Source of the DNA: Lentibacter sp.
GTDB taxonomy: Bacteria > Pseudomonadota > Alphaproteobacteria > Rhodobacterales > Rhodobacteraceae
Assembly: GCA_016744435.1 (NCBI GenBank)
Contig: JADGEJ010000019.1
Coordinates: 1-64,000 of the forward strand
Reading direction: 5' to 3'
DNA length: 64,000 nt
The notes under the pieces: generated by a model
Seen by the model: only the letters and a program-made list of their open reading frames with translations
What the model was told of the DNA's origin: nothing
The model's database searches: none
Shown: positions 17,816 through 27,269 of the stretch, in pieces
Layout: every line of letters starts with the position of its first letter
How positions within the stretch are numbered: position 1 is the stretch's first letter
Made by a program: the position numbers and the translations under genes

Positions 17816-17885
17816 GGCGCACCTTTTGAAGCAAGTTGCGCTATAGATGGCCTATGTTGATCAGGTGTTCAATGCTTGGTGCGCC

Positions 17886-18287
17886 TCAAGCGCCAAAGGC
17901 GTTTTCAACCACCTCGATCTGGCCTGTAGCGTCAACGAGAGCCACATCAATGCGCATCTCGCTGAGGCTGCCATTGGGCAGGCAGCCTGAGTAGGCCTCG
18001 GCGCTTTGAGCGATCCGACTCATTTGAAGCGGTGAGATGCGTGCGGCGGCCGTCGCAAAACACTTGGCTTTCTTCACTTCGATGAAAACAGTTAAGGGGC
18101 CACGTTGCATGATAAGGTCAATCTCGCCACCAGCCCCGCGCCAGCGTTGGTTGCGGGTTTCAAAGCCAAGGGCATGATAGTACCGCTCGGCTATGCCTTC
18201 CGCTGCAAGGCCAGCCCGGTAGGAAACCGCACTGCGTTTTGCGCGCTGAGAAGTATGATGATCTGGTTCAAATGCGAAATCTAGCAT
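17886..18287 (-). CDS. yraN: YraN family (UPF0102) endonuclease-like protein
   Basis: This 133-aa protein has the restriction-endonuclease-like fold pattern of UPF0102. GLAAEGIAERYYHALGFE is followed by NQRWRGAGGEIDLIMQRG and FIEVKKAKCF, which supply the E-ID-EVK active-site-like residues. The C-terminal region MRIDVALVDATG is also typical. The function is unknown, though nuclease-like activity is suspected. It lies between rsmI and gshB on the same strand, the usual rsmI-yraN-gshB order in alphaproteobacteria, which strengthens the call. Confidence 0.93.
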   Translation of the reverse strand: MLDFAFEPDHHTSQRAKRSAVSYRAGLAAEGIAERYYHALGFETRNQRWRGAGGEIDLIMQRGPLTVFIEVKKAKCFATAAARISPLQMSRIAQSAEAYSGCLPNGSLSEMRIDVALVDATGQIEVVENAFGA

Positions 18288-18320
18288 GAGGCATTTTCGC
18301 TTAGAAAAGTTATTAAGGGG

Positions 18321-19181
18321 TTAACTTCGCTGCAGTTTCAGGCCCATCTGATAAATATCGCGCCGCTTGTGGCCTGTGTCTTCTGCCAGTCTGTCGGCCG
18401 CATCGCGCAAGCTCATGTCCACCAGCAGAACTTCAAGCTCGGCCAAAAGTTCGTCTTCGGTGACAACAGTCGCAGCCCCTTTGCCGATCAGCACCACGAT
18501 CTCGCCCTTCACGCTGCGCTCTCCAAGTTCTGCGCTCAGCTCGTCCAGTGTGCCCGAAAGGACTTCCTCGAACTTTTTGGTCAACTCACGGCAAACCCGA
18601 GCTTCGCGTGTTCCGCCCAAAACCTCGGCTGCATCGGCCAGCATCGCCGCGACACGCTTAGGCGATTCGTAAAACACAAGCGTGCCTTGCACCCCCGCCA
18701 GAGCCTTCAGAGCGTTTTTTCGCGCGCCTTTCGTGTTGGGCAAAAAACCTGCGAAAGTGAACATATCGGTCGGCAACCCTCCCAAAGTGAGGGCCGTGAC
18801 AACGGCTGAAGGCCCGGGCAGAGACGTGACCATATGGCCCTGTGCACGGGCCGCGGCGACCAGATGATAGCCCGGATCGGCGATCATTGGCGTACCAGCC
18901 TCTGAGCCATAGGCGACGGATTGCCCAGCCTCCAAAGCCTTTAATAACTTGGGCCGCGCGCGATCACCGTTGTGATCATGATAGGCAATCAGCGGCCTGT
19001 TACCGAGCGGAACACCATGAATTTCCATCAATTTTCGCATGGTGCGTGTGTCTTCGGCGGCGACCACATCGGCGCTCGCGAGCACGTCAAGCGCACGCAA
19101 AGTAATGTCACGCGCCGTGCCAAGAGGCGTGGCAACCAGATAGAGGCCGCTCTCAAGTTTCACTTCTTTATGATTCAACAC
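18321..19181 (-). CDS. rsmI: 16S rRNA (cytidine-1402-2'-O)-methyltransferase
   Basis: This 286-aa SAM-dependent methyltransferase of the tetrapyrrole-methylase fold 2'-O-methylates C1402 in the 16S rRNA P site. Typical motifs are GLYLVATPLGTARDITLRAL at the start, ASADVVAAEDTR, the glycine-rich SEAGTPMIADPGY at about residue 95 and LPGPSAVVTAL, followed by FAGFLP. The start is GTG at 19181. It is divergent from the LpoA-like gene, which is the common arrangement in this class. Confidence 0.96.
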   Translation of the reverse strand: MLNHKEVKLESGLYLVATPLGTARDITLRALDVLASADVVAAEDTRTMRKLMEIHGVPLGNRPLIAYHDHNGDRARPKLLKALEAGQSVAYGSEAGTPMIADPGYHLVAAARAQGHMVTSLPGPSAVVTALTLGGLPTDMFTFAGFLPNTKGARKNALKALAGVQGTLVFYESPKRVAAMLADAAEVLGGTREARVCRELTKKFEEVLSGTLDELSAELGERSVKGEIVVLIGKGAATVVTEDELLAELEVLLVDMSLRDAADRLAEDTGHKRRDIYQMGLKLQRS

Positions 19182-19289
19182 TAGACCCTATAGCCTCGAC
19201 GTTTATGATCACCCCAGAACCAATCCACGCCAGTTGAAGGGTATTGTTGCCCTACCTTAGCAGAGCGTATCAGGGAGAAGAAGTTACCA

Positions 19290-20480
19290 ATGTTTGCTGT
19301 TTTGAGCGCTGTTTTTAAGTCTGCCCGCAAGCCGCTTGTGCGCCTTGTGATCTTGTCCAACCTTGTCTGGCTTGCCGCCTGTGAGCCTGTCTCGCTTGGC
19401 GCAGGATCAGGGGGCAACGTAAAAGCGGGCGAGCCCGTGACTGTTGCACTCCTGTTGCCCCGAGGCAGTGCCATTTCCGGCGATGACCTGATCTCAACTG
19501 CGCTTGAAAACGCCGCGCGCCTTGCGGTGAGTGATTTGCAGGGTGTGAAAGTCGACTTGCGTGTCTACGCGACAGCCGGTGACGCTGCCCGCGCCCAAAC
19601 GGCGGCTAAACAGGCGGTAGCTGATGGCGCCCAGATCATCCTTGGGCCGCTGCGGGCTGAAAGTGCCAATGCTGTTGCTGTGGCCGTGGCATCAAGCGGC
19701 GTGAATGTGCTGGCGTTCTCCAACAATACAACCGTCGCTGGCGGCAATTTGTTCTTGCTCGGATCGACGTTTCAGAACACTGCTAACCGTCTGACGGCCT
19801 ATGCAAAACGTCAGGGCAAGGGGCGCATTCTTGTTGTCCATGACCAAGAGATCGGCGGGCAACTCGGCAAAACAGCGATCACCCAGGCAATCGCGGCAAC
19901 CGGCGCGACACTCGCGGGCACAGTGGCCTATGAGCGTAGCCAGCAAGGCGTCACCAGTGCTGTGCCGCGGATCAAGGCCGCCGCCGTTGCCGGGCAGGCC
20001 AATGCAATTTTCCTGACCTCGACTTCCGACGCTGCGCTGCCATTTTACGCGCAGATGCTGCCAGAGGTTGGCCTCTCAGGAGCGACCACACAGTTCATCG
20101 GCCTGTCACGCTGGGATGTTCCCGCGCAGACGCTGGCCTTGCCCGGCCTTCAAGGTGGCTGGTTTGCCCTGCCCGACCCTGCGCGCACGGCCAGTTTTGC
20201 CAACCGCTATTCAGGCGCTTATGGCAACTCACCGCACCCGCTTGCAGCCCTCGCTTACGACGGTATCGCAGCCGTTGGTGCGCTGGCAAAATCCGGCAAG
20301 CGCAACGCTCTCTCGGCGTCGTCGCTCACCCAAGGCGCTGGCTTTCAGGGCGCCAACGGCATTTTCCGTTTGCGCCCCGACGGAACCAACCAGCGCGGGT
20401 TGGCGATTGCTCAAATCAAAGACAGCCGTGTCGTCGTGATTGATACCGCTCCAAGTGCTTTTGGCGGTGCCGGGTTCTGA
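19290..20480 (+). CDS. Penicillin-binding-protein activator, LpoA-like lipoprotein
   Basis: This 396-aa lipoprotein has an N-terminal hydrophobic segment and lipobox VWLAAC (Cys about 31). A periplasmic-binding-protein type 1 fold follows, with VALLLPRGSAISG and IILGPLRAESANAVAVAVAS. In E. coli, LpoA activates penicillin-binding protein 1A from the outer membrane; the alphaproteobacterial homologues are annotated as PBP activators by family. It is divergent from rsmI. Its last 41 nt overlap the long glnD ORF, so the exact junction between the two genes depends on the glnD start used. Confidence 0.85.
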   Translation: MFAVLSAVFKSARKPLVRLVILSNLVWLAACEPVSLGAGSGGNVKAGEPVTVALLLPRGSAISGDDLISTALENAARLAVSDLQGVKVDLRVYATAGDAARAQTAAKQAVADGAQIILGPLRAESANAVAVAVASSGVNVLAFSNNTTVAGGNLFLLGSTFQNTANRLTAYAKRQGKGRILVVHDQEIGGQLGKTAITQAIAATGATLAGTVAYERSQQGVTSAVPRIKAAAVAGQANAIFLTSTSDAALPFYAQMLPEVGLSGATTQFIGLSRWDVPAQTLALPGLQGGWFALPDPARTASFANRYSGAYGNSPHPLAALAYDGIAAVGALAKSGKRNALSASSLTQGAGFQGANGIFRLRPDGTNQRGLAIAQIKDSRVVVIDTAPSAFGGAGF

Positions 20481-23253
20481 TCGGGCGCTCAGCGCCTGCT
20501 TTCCAACGCCACCTGACGCTCTGATATGCGCGCCTGACCTGATCTTTGATCGGGACACAGTCGGCGCGGCTCTGAGCGCCGCCATACGGGGTCCGCAAGA
20601 TGATACCAGTTTGCGTAGTGCTGTCGTGCCGTTGCTGCAAGGCGCGCGCACCACAGGCATGCAGGCCATCGAAGCTGCCTTTCTCGCAGCGCCGATGGAT
20701 GCCCTCAAAGCACGGCAGAGCTATTGCTGGCTGACCGATTGCATCGTGGCTTGCACCTACGAACTTGTCTCAAGCAAGCTCTTTCCGCTTGCGAAAAACA
20801 CGCCCTCCGAAGGCCTCGCACTTATGGCCGTGGGAGGGTATGGACGTTTTGAAATGGCACCCCAGTCTGATGTTGATCTGCTATTCTTGATGACCAAAAA
20901 AATCACGCCACGCGCCGAAAGCATGATCGAAGCGATGCTCTACATTTTGTGGGATCTGCGTTTCAAAGTCGGCCATGCCAGCCGCACAGTGGGCGACTGT
21001 CTCACGCTTGGTGCCGAAGATTTCACCATTCGCACTGCCCTTCTTGAACGACGCTTCTTATGCGGCACCAAGGCCCCCGCCAACAGCTTGTCAAAACGGC
21101 TTAAGGCCGAGTTGTTTGAAGGCACCGAGACAGAGTTTGTTGACGCCAAACTGGCCGAGCGCGACGCCCGCCACGAAAAGCAGGGCGAGCGCTATGTTGT
21201 TGAGCCCAACGTCAAAGAGGGCAAAGGCGGCTTGCGCGATTTGCAGTCGCTCTACTGGATCGCGAAATACACCTACCACGTTGAAAAAATTGAGCAACTC
21301 GTCAAGCAAAAGGTGGTTCGCCTCGAAGAATACCAGATGTTCCAGAAGGCTGAAAACTTCCTCTGGGCGGTGCGCTGCCATATCCACCTGATCACCAAAC
21401 GCCCGACCGAGCAGCTGACATTTGACCTGCAAGTCGAAGTGGCTGAGCGCATGGGTTACCTTGACAAGACAGGCCGCCGCGCTGTCGAGTATTTCATGCA
21501 GGACTACTTCCGCAATGCTACCCTCGTAGGCGATCTGACGCGCATTTTCCTCACCAAGCTTGAGGCGATACATGCCAAGCCTGCCCCCCTTTTGCAGCGC
21601 ATGTTTGCCCGTAAGCCACGGGTCAAAACCGGCTATGAAGTGATTCACGGGCGCATGGCTGTCGTTGACGGCGAGAGCTTTCTGCAAGACCCGCTGAACT
21701 TGCTGCGTCTCTTTGAAGAAGGCCTGCGCACAGGGTTGCTCCTTCATCCCGACGCGATGCGCTTGGTGACGGCCAACCTGCACCTTATCGACGATAGCTT
21801 TCGCGCCAACAAAGAAGCGCAGCGCATTTTCCTCGATCTGTTGTTAAAACATGGTAACCCCGAACGCGCTTTGCGGCGGATGAACGAGCTGGGAGTTCTG
21901 GGCGCTTTCATCCCAGAATTCGCGCCGATCGTGGCGATGATGCAGTTCAATATGTATCACTCTTACACCGTTGATGAGCACACCATTCAGGTGATCTCGA
22001 ATTTCGCGCGCATCGAGCGGCTCGAGCTTGAGGAAGAGCTTCCAATCTCGACTGAGATCCTCAAAGAAGGAATCGACCGCAAGGTGCTGATGGTCGCGAT
22101 GCTGTGTCACGACATCGGCAAGGGCCGCGATCAGGATCACTCCATTCTTGGCGCACAAATCAGCCGCAAAGTCACGGCGCGTTTGGGCCTGTCCAAAGCA
22201 GACTGCGACACAGTCGAGTGGCTGGTGCGCTACCATCTGTTGATGTCGGACATGGCCCAAAAACGCGATATTGCTGATCCGCGCACTATCCGCGACTTTG
22301 CCAAGGCAGCGGGCAGCGTAAAGCGGCTTAACCTTCTGACATTGCTCACAGTTTGCGACATTCGCGGCGTCGGCCCGGACACTTGGAACAACTGGAAAGC
22401 TGTGCTGATCCGCGCGCTTTACCGCCAAACACGCCACGCCCTTGAAGAAGGCATGGAAGACTTGGGGCGCGAGAACCGGGGCACCGAGGCCAAAAAGCTT
22501 TTGCGTGGCGAGCTTGAAGGCTGGGACAAAAAAGACATCAAGACCGAAACCGCGCGCCACTACCCCCCCTACTGGCAGGGGTTGCACATTACCGCGCATG
22601 TCGTTTTCGCCAACCTGCTCAAAGACATCGACAACGACGAGGTGCGCATCGACTTGCACCCCGATAGTGACCGCGACGCAACCCGTGCTTGCTTTGCCAT
22701 GTCTGATCACCCCGGTATTTTCAGCCGTGTGTGCGGTGCGCTTGCGCTAGTCGGCGCCAATATCGTTGACGCGCGCACCTTCACTTCAAAGGATGGTTAC
22801 GCAACGGCCGCCTTCTGGATCCAAGACGCCGAAGGCCACCCGTTTGAAGCCAGCCGCCTACCGCGCCTGCGCAAAATGATCGAACGCACTCTGGCAGGTG
22901 AAGTGATCGCAAGCGAAGCCATCCAGACCCGCGACAAGATGAAGAAGCGCGAGCGTGCCTTCCGCGTGCCAACATCGATCACTTTCGACAATGAGGGTTC
23001 CGAGATTTACACAATCATCGAAGTCGACACCCGCGATAGGCCAGGCCTGCTCTTCGATCTCGCCCGTACCTTAGCAGGTTCAAACGTCTATATCGCCTCT
23101 GCGGTGATAGCGACTTACGGTGAGCAAGTTGTTGATACCTTCTATGTCAAAGATATGTTCGGGCTGAAGTTCCACGCCGAAGGTAAACAACAAGCGCTCG
23201 AAAAGAAACTTCATGAAGCCATTGCCCAAGGTTCCAAACGCGCCCGCGCATAA
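20440..23253 (+). CDS. glnD: [Protein-PII] uridylyltransferase/uridylyl-removing enzyme
   Basis: This protein of up to 937 aa senses glutamine and modifies PII proteins (GlnB/GlnK) to control nitrogen metabolism. The nucleotidyltransferase motif GGYGRFEMAPQSDVD is at about residues 132-146 and the HD-domain motif CHDIGKGRD at about 557. Two C-terminal ACT domains start near 755 (DHPGIFSRVCGAL) and 857 (TRDRPGLLFDLART). The start is unclear. The ORF opens with TTG at 20440 inside the LpoA-like gene, GTGs at 20455 and 20467 are alternatives, and no strong ribosome binding site is visible. The 3' end is followed by repeat copy C. Confidence 0.95.
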   Translation: MIPLQVLLAVPGSDRALSACFPTPPDALICAPDLIFDRDTVGAALSAAIRGPQDDTSLRSAVVPLLQGARTTGMQAIEAAFLAAPMDALKARQSYCWLTDCIVACTYELVSSKLFPLAKNTPSEGLALMAVGGYGRFEMAPQSDVDLLFLMTKKITPRAESMIEAMLYILWDLRFKVGHASRTVGDCLTLGAEDFTIRTALLERRFLCGTKAPANSLSKRLKAELFEGTETEFVDAKLAERDARHEKQGERYVVEPNVKEGKGGLRDLQSLYWIAKYTYHVEKIEQLVKQKVVRLEEYQMFQKAENFLWAVRCHIHLITKRPTEQLTFDLQVEVAERMGYLDKTGRRAVEYFMQDYFRNATLVGDLTRIFLTKLEAIHAKPAPLLQRMFARKPRVKTGYEVIHGRMAVVDGESFLQDPLNLLRLFEEGLRTGLLLHPDAMRLVTANLHLIDDSFRANKEAQRIFLDLLLKHGNPERALRRMNELGVLGAFIPEFAPIVAMMQFNMYHSYTVDEHTIQVISNFARIERLELEEELPISTEILKEGIDRKVLMVAMLCHDIGKGRDQDHSILGAQISRKVTARLGLSKADCDTVEWLVRYHLLMSDMAQKRDIADPRTIRDFAKAAGSVKRLNLLTLLTVCDIRGVGPDTWNNWKAVLIRALYRQTRHALEEGMEDLGRENRGTEAKKLLRGELEGWDKKDIKTETARHYPPYWQGLHITAHVVFANLLKDIDNDEVRIDLHPDSDRDATRACFAMSDHPGIFSRVCGALALVGANIVDARTFTSKDGYATAAFWIQDAEGHPFEASRLPRLRKMIERTLAGEVIASEAIQTRDKMKKRERAFRVPTSITFDNEGSEIYTIIEVDTRDRPGLLFDLARTLAGSNVYIASAVIATYGEQVVDTFYVKDMFGLKFHAEGKQQALEKKLHEAIAQGSKRARA

Positions 23254-23274
23254 TTTCTTTCGATAGAGCTCCCT

Positions 23275-23365
23275 GTCTCTTTTTCTTTCCCTAAATATCC
23301 TGGGGAGCTTGAGGGGCTAGCCCCTCAACACCGCGACGCGGCGAAGCCGCGGCGTAATCCTCCTC
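23275..23365. repeat. Dispersed palindromic repeat, copy C
   Basis: CTTTTTCTTTCCCTAAATAT is followed by a perfect 20-bp palindrome TTGAGGGGCTAGCCCCTCAA at 23309-23328. A second GC hairpin, GCGGC-GAA-GCCGC, comes next. The left end matches copies A and D. It lies between glnD and murJ and may terminate glnD. Confidence 0.65.
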
Positions 23366-23431
23366 AAAACGGTGCCTTTCGTGTGGTCGCGCAATCCGCT
23401 ATGTCTTCCACAAAAGCAAACGAGCAGCCCC

Positions 23432-24973
23432 ATGAAACCCATCCGCCTTATCGCAAGCGTCTTCACCGTCGGATTTTGGACGCTGATGAGCCGTATCATG
23501 GGCTTTGCGCGCGATATTCTGATCTCGTCCTACATTGGCCCCGGCCCGCTCATGGACGCCTATGTCGTCGCTTTCCGCCTGCCCAACCTGTTCCGCCGAT
23601 TCTTTGCCGAGGGCGCCTTCAATGCAGCTTTCGTGCCCATGTTTGCTAAACGGCTAGAGGCCAATGAAGCGCCCGAGAAGTTTGCCTCCGACGCGCTCAG
23701 CTGGCTCGGCCTTGCGGTGCTGGTGCTCACGGGCCTCGCGCTTGTCTTCATGCCCGCGCTGGTCTGGATCACCGCCGAGGGCTTCGTCGGCGACGCGCGG
23801 TTTGATCTTGCCACTGGCTTTGGCCGCATTGTCTTTCCCTATATCTTCTTTATCTCGCTGGCAGCACTGTTCTCAGGCGTTCTCAACGCGACTGGGCGTT
23901 TTGCCGCCGCCGCCGCGGCACCTGTGCTGCTCAATATCATGCTGGTTGCCGCCATGTTGTTCGCAGCTCATCAGGGTGGTGATGTGGCGCGCGCGCTAGT
24001 CTACACCATTCCGCTCGCGGGCATCGCGCAGCTTGTGCTGGTCTGGGTGGCTACGCGCCGTGCGGGGCTCAACATTCGCCCACGCATCCCGCGGCCTTCG
24101 CCCGAAATGGGACACTTGCTGCGCGTCGCCCTGCCCGCGGCATTAGCGATGGGAGTTGTGCAGATCAACCTTGTCGTTGGCCAGCTCGTTGCCTCAGATT
24201 ACGAGAAAGCCATCAGCTGGCTCTATGCCGCTGACCGGCTTTACCAACTGCCGCTCGGCGTTGTCGGCATTGCAATTGGCATCGTACTGTTGCCTGACCT
24301 ATCGCGCCGCCTTCGTGCCGGCGATGAAAAAGGCGCACAGCACGCATATTCACGTGCAACAGAGCTGTCTCTGGCACTGACTTTGCCTTCCGCGGTCGCG
24401 CTTGTTGTCATTCCACTGCCGCTGATTTCTGTGTTGTTTGAACGCGGAAACTTCACAGGCGCCGACGCCTCAGCCACAGCACTGGCCGTCGCGGTTTATG
24501 GCCTTGGCCTGCCAGCCTTCGTGTTGCAAAAAACCTTGCAACCGCTGTTTTTCGCCCGTGAAGACACCAAGAGTCCGTTTCGCTTTGCGATCCTCGCGAT
24601 GGCTGTGAATGCCGCGCTGGCCTTTGGCCTTAAGCCCTATATCGGCTGGCTTGCGCCCGCTGTCGCCGCCTCTGCCGCCGCCTGGATCATGGTAGCACAG
24701 CTTGGGTTTGGAGCGCGTCAGTTTGGCGAGGTCACGCGACTTGATGCCCGTTTCAGGGCGCGCATCTGGCCGATCATCCTTGCCGCGCTTGCAATGGGTG
24801 TTGCGCTCTGGGCTGCCAGCCTCGCGCTTACTCCGATGTTTGAAGGCGGCACGCGTTATCTCGCCCTGATGATCCTGATCATCAGTGGTATTGTCAGCTT
24901 CTTCGGCTTTGGCCAACTCTTCGGGGCTTTCCGCCTCGCGGAGTTCAAACAAGCCCTACGGCGTGGAGCTTAG
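23432..24973 (+). CDS. murJ: Lipid II flippase MurJ
   Basis: This 513-aa polytopic inner-membrane protein of the MATE-like/MviN family moves lipid II to the periplasmic side for peptidoglycan synthesis. The family start is clear, with TLMSRIMGFARDILISSYIG and LPNLFRRFFAEGAFNAAFVP within the first 80 residues. Later features include YAADRLYQLPLGVVGIAIG and ALQPLFFAREDTKSPF-like segments. I chose the ATG at 23432 (MKPIRLIAS), not the longer track ORF. It lies directly downstream of glnD, a common linkage. It converges with the rhomboid-like gene with only 1 nt between stop codons. Confidence 0.96.
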   Translation: MKPIRLIASVFTVGFWTLMSRIMGFARDILISSYIGPGPLMDAYVVAFRLPNLFRRFFAEGAFNAAFVPMFAKRLEANEAPEKFASDALSWLGLAVLVLTGLALVFMPALVWITAEGFVGDARFDLATGFGRIVFPYIFFISLAALFSGVLNATGRFAAAAAAPVLLNIMLVAAMLFAAHQGGDVARALVYTIPLAGIAQLVLVWVATRRAGLNIRPRIPRPSPEMGHLLRVALPAALAMGVVQINLVVGQLVASDYEKAISWLYAADRLYQLPLGVVGIAIGIVLLPDLSRRLRAGDEKGAQHAYSRATELSLALTLPSAVALVVIPLPLISVLFERGNFTGADASATALAVAVYGLGLPAFVLQKTLQPLFFAREDTKSPFRFAILAMAVNAALAFGLKPYIGWLAPAVAASAAAWIMVAQLGFGARQFGEVTRLDARFRARIWPIILAALAMGVALWAASLALTPMFEGGTRYLALMILIISGIVSFFGFGQLFGAFRLAEFKQALRRGA

Positions 24974-24974
24974 C

Positions 24975-25664
24975 CTAGCTGCGCTGGATGCTTGCGCGCA
25001 GCCGCGCAAAGCCGCCCGGGCTGACGAGGAAAGACACAGCAAAGCCCGCCGCAAAGCCTGCCAACTCCCCAATCCAAGTGGTGCCTGTGCCAAACAGCAT
25101 GCCTAAGACAAACTGGATCGCGAGGAGAACGCCGATCAGCTGAAAGGCCTTGAGTTGGTTCTCGCCCAACTGCCCAAGCCGCAACCAAAGGATGTAGCTG
25201 AACGCACCGATGAGGCCATATGCGCCCGGATAAGCGCCTATAAGGTAGGACTTATCGGCAGACAGCAGCCCCCAAACCAGCCCACCGGCAATGGAAGCCG
25301 TGAAAAACACCGCAAGTACGGCAGGTGCGCTGAAGTTGTCGCCAACGTATTTCCCGAGCGCCAGCGTGATAACACCAGCAAAGATCATCTGGGTGAACTC
25401 GCCGTGGATAAACGGATAGCTCACAAAACGCACAAGCTCGCTTGCGGGCCAGCGGCCATTCTCCCACATCCAGCTGACAAGCGGGCCGGGCAAGCCCCAG
25501 TCTTGCACCGCAGCGAGCCGCCATCCGATGCCCATCTTCCCGCCGATGATACCTTGTGCTGCCAATGTGAACACCAGCTCAACGCCGACGATTGCACAAA
25601 ACAGTAGCACCACGACAGGGGCCACGTTGCCCACTGCACTCTCAGGTTGGTTCTGCTCGCTCAT
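24975..25664 (-). CDS. Rhomboid-fold membrane protein, predicted catalytically inactive
   Basis: This 229-aa protein has six to seven membrane segments in the bacterial rhomboid arrangement, including FVSYPFIHGEFTQMIFAG and a C-terminal WIGELAGFAAGF. The catalytic positions are replaced. The serine motif GxSG reads GAYPGAYG, the TM2 HxxxN region reads QMIFA and the final helix has Glu where the catalytic His normally is. It therefore looks like a pseudoprotease that may bind or escort membrane proteins; this is inferred. The ATG at 25664 follows GGAGG by 5 nt, which excludes the longer track start. It is divergent from trpS. Confidence 0.8.
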   Translation of the reverse strand: MSEQNQPESAVGNVAPVVVLLFCAIVGVELVFTLAAQGIIGGKMGIGWRLAAVQDWGLPGPLVSWMWENGRWPASELVRFVSYPFIHGEFTQMIFAGVITLALGKYVGDNFSAPAVLAVFFTASIAGGLVWGLLSADKSYLIGAYPGAYGLIGAFSYILWLRLGQLGENQLKAFQLIGVLLAIQFVLGMLFGTGTTWIGELAGFAAGFAVSFLVSPGGFARLRASIQRS

Positions 25665-25750
25665 TTGTGCCTCCGCTTGACCTTCGCAAGACCCATGGGT
25701 AAGCCAGCCGCAACACATATTCCAGACAGATCTTTGATCGGAGACCCAGC

Positions 25751-26791
25751 ATGACGGATGCGGCCACAACACCCCCTACCAACGCTGCCTTCACGCCGCG
25801 CGTTTTCTCGGGCATCCAGCCTTCGGGTGACTTGCACCTTGGCAACTATCTTGGCGCGCTTAAACGCTTTGCCGATGCGCAAAACCAAGGCATCGAAACG
25901 GTGTACTGCATGGTTGATCAGCACGCGATCACCGTCTGGCAAGACCCTGCCGAGCTGCGGCGCTCGACCCGCGAGTTGGCGGCTGGCTTTATTGCCTCGG
26001 GGATCGACCCTGCAAAGTCTATTCTGTTCAACCAAAGCCAAGTCGCCGAGCACGCGCAGCTTGCTTGGGTGTTCAACTGCGTCGCCCGCATGGGCTGGAT
26101 GCAGCGCATGACCCAGTGGAAAGACAAGGCCGGCAAAAACCAGCAGAACGCGTCGCTGGGCCTGTTTGCCTACCCCTCGCTGATGGCGGCTGACATCTTG
26201 CTTTATCACGCAACGCATGTGCCTGTTGGCGAAGACCAAAAGCAGCACCTCGAGCTGACACGCGATATTGCCACCAAGTTTAACAACGACTTCGGGGTTG
26301 ATTTCTTCCCAATTACAGAGCCAGTTATAACGGGCACGGCAACGCGGGTAATGAGCCTGCGTGACGGCGCCAAGAAGATGTCAAAGTCTGACCCGTCAGA
26401 CGCGTCGCGCATCAACATGACAGACGACGCGGACACCATTGCCAAGAAGATCCGCAAGGCCAAGTCAGACGCTGACGCGCTGCCCTCGGAAGCCAAGGGC
26501 TTGGATGCGCGCGCCGAGGCCCGCAACCTTGTGAACATCTACGCCGCGATGGCCGACATGAGCGTTGACGCAGTTTTGGCCGAAGTGGGCGGCAAGCAGT
26601 TTAGCGAGTTCAAGCCGATGCTGGCGGAACTGGCCGTTGAAAAACTCGCGCCTATCTCCGGCGAGATGGCCCGCCTGATGCAGCACGAAGACGAGATCGA
26701 CGCTATTTTGCGCGCCGGCGCCGAGCGCGCCCGCGCCATCGCCGCACCTATCCTGCAAAAGACCTACGACATCGTCGGGATGATCCGCTAA
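25751..26791 (+). CDS. trpS: Tryptophan-tRNA ligase
   Basis: This 346-aa class I aminoacyl-tRNA synthetase charges tRNA-Trp. The HIGH-type motif appears as [14 protein letters not shown] at about residue 25, followed by the tryptophan-site region [10 protein letters not shown] and [19 protein letters not shown]. The KMSKS loop is present as [14 protein letters not shown] at about 210. Length is normal. It is divergent from the rhomboid-like gene. A small secreted-protein gene follows 31 nt after the stop. Confidence 0.97.
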   Translation: MTDAATTPPTNAAFTPRVFSGIQPSGDLHLGNYLGALKRFADAQNQGIETVYCMVDQHAITVWQDPAELRRSTRELAAGFIASGIDPAKSILFNQSQVAEHAQLAWVFNCVARMGWMQRMTQWKDKAGKNQQNASLGLFAYPSLMAADILLYHATHVPVGEDQKQHLELTRDIATKFNNDFGVDFFPITEPVITGTATRVMSLRDGAKKMSKSDPSDASRINMTDDADTIAKKIRKAKSDADALPSEAKGLDARAEARNLVNIYAAMADMSVDAVLAEVGGKQFSEFKPMLAELAVEKLAPISGEMARLMQHEDEIDAILRAGAERARAIAAPILQKTYDIVGMIR

Positions 26792-26822
26792 GGTGCTAAA
26801 ACAACATCGACGTGGAGTGACT

Positions 26823-27197
26823 GTGAAACTTGCATCAGCACTATTCGTGGCCCTTTTCTGCGCCACACTCACACATGCAGAGCCCGCCAAACTCAATGTA
26901 GATTTCGGCTTTTTCCCGAAGGGGACAAGCTGCAAAGCATTTGGCACAAATGGCCGCGTGAAGCTTAAAGTCGGGCGTGAGATCGAGTTTAATATCCGTG
27001 AGAACACTGGAAACGTTTCGTTCCGCTGTCAGCAGCCTAACGGTGCCACGTTTACTGTCAACACTGGCCCTCTGCTTCCTCAAGGCAACCACCGGATGGT
27101 GTCGATCCAGATCAACCAAGACAACAACGCTCATGTGCTTTGGGATCAGGGCGGCTTGCGCAGGAAAACCGTTTCTGGTGTTTTGAACTGGGAATAA
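26823..27197 (+). CDS. Small secreted protein of unknown function
   Basis: This 124-aa protein starts with a signal peptide (KLASALFVALFCATLTHA, cleavage near AEP) and continues as a small, mainly beta domain with two cysteines (SCKAF and FRCQQ) that could pair in the periplasm. I recognise no family. I chose the GTG at 26823 because GGAG lies 5 nt upstream and the signal peptide starts there; the track ORF adds ten residues. It follows trpS by 31 nt and may be cotranscribed with it. A weak hairpin (AAAGCG...CGCTTT) follows the stop. Confidence 0.7.
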   Translation: MKLASALFVALFCATLTHAEPAKLNVDFGFFPKGTSCKAFGTNGRVKLKVGREIEFNIRENTGNVSFRCQQPNGATFTVNTGPLLPQGNHRMVSIQINQDNNAHVLWDQGGLRRKTVSGVLNWE

Positions 27198-27269
27198 CCC
27201 TCAAAGCGTTTTCGCGCTTTACCCTGTTTGAGCGGGCCTCTAACCTTCGCGTATCATGGAGGGTTGAAA

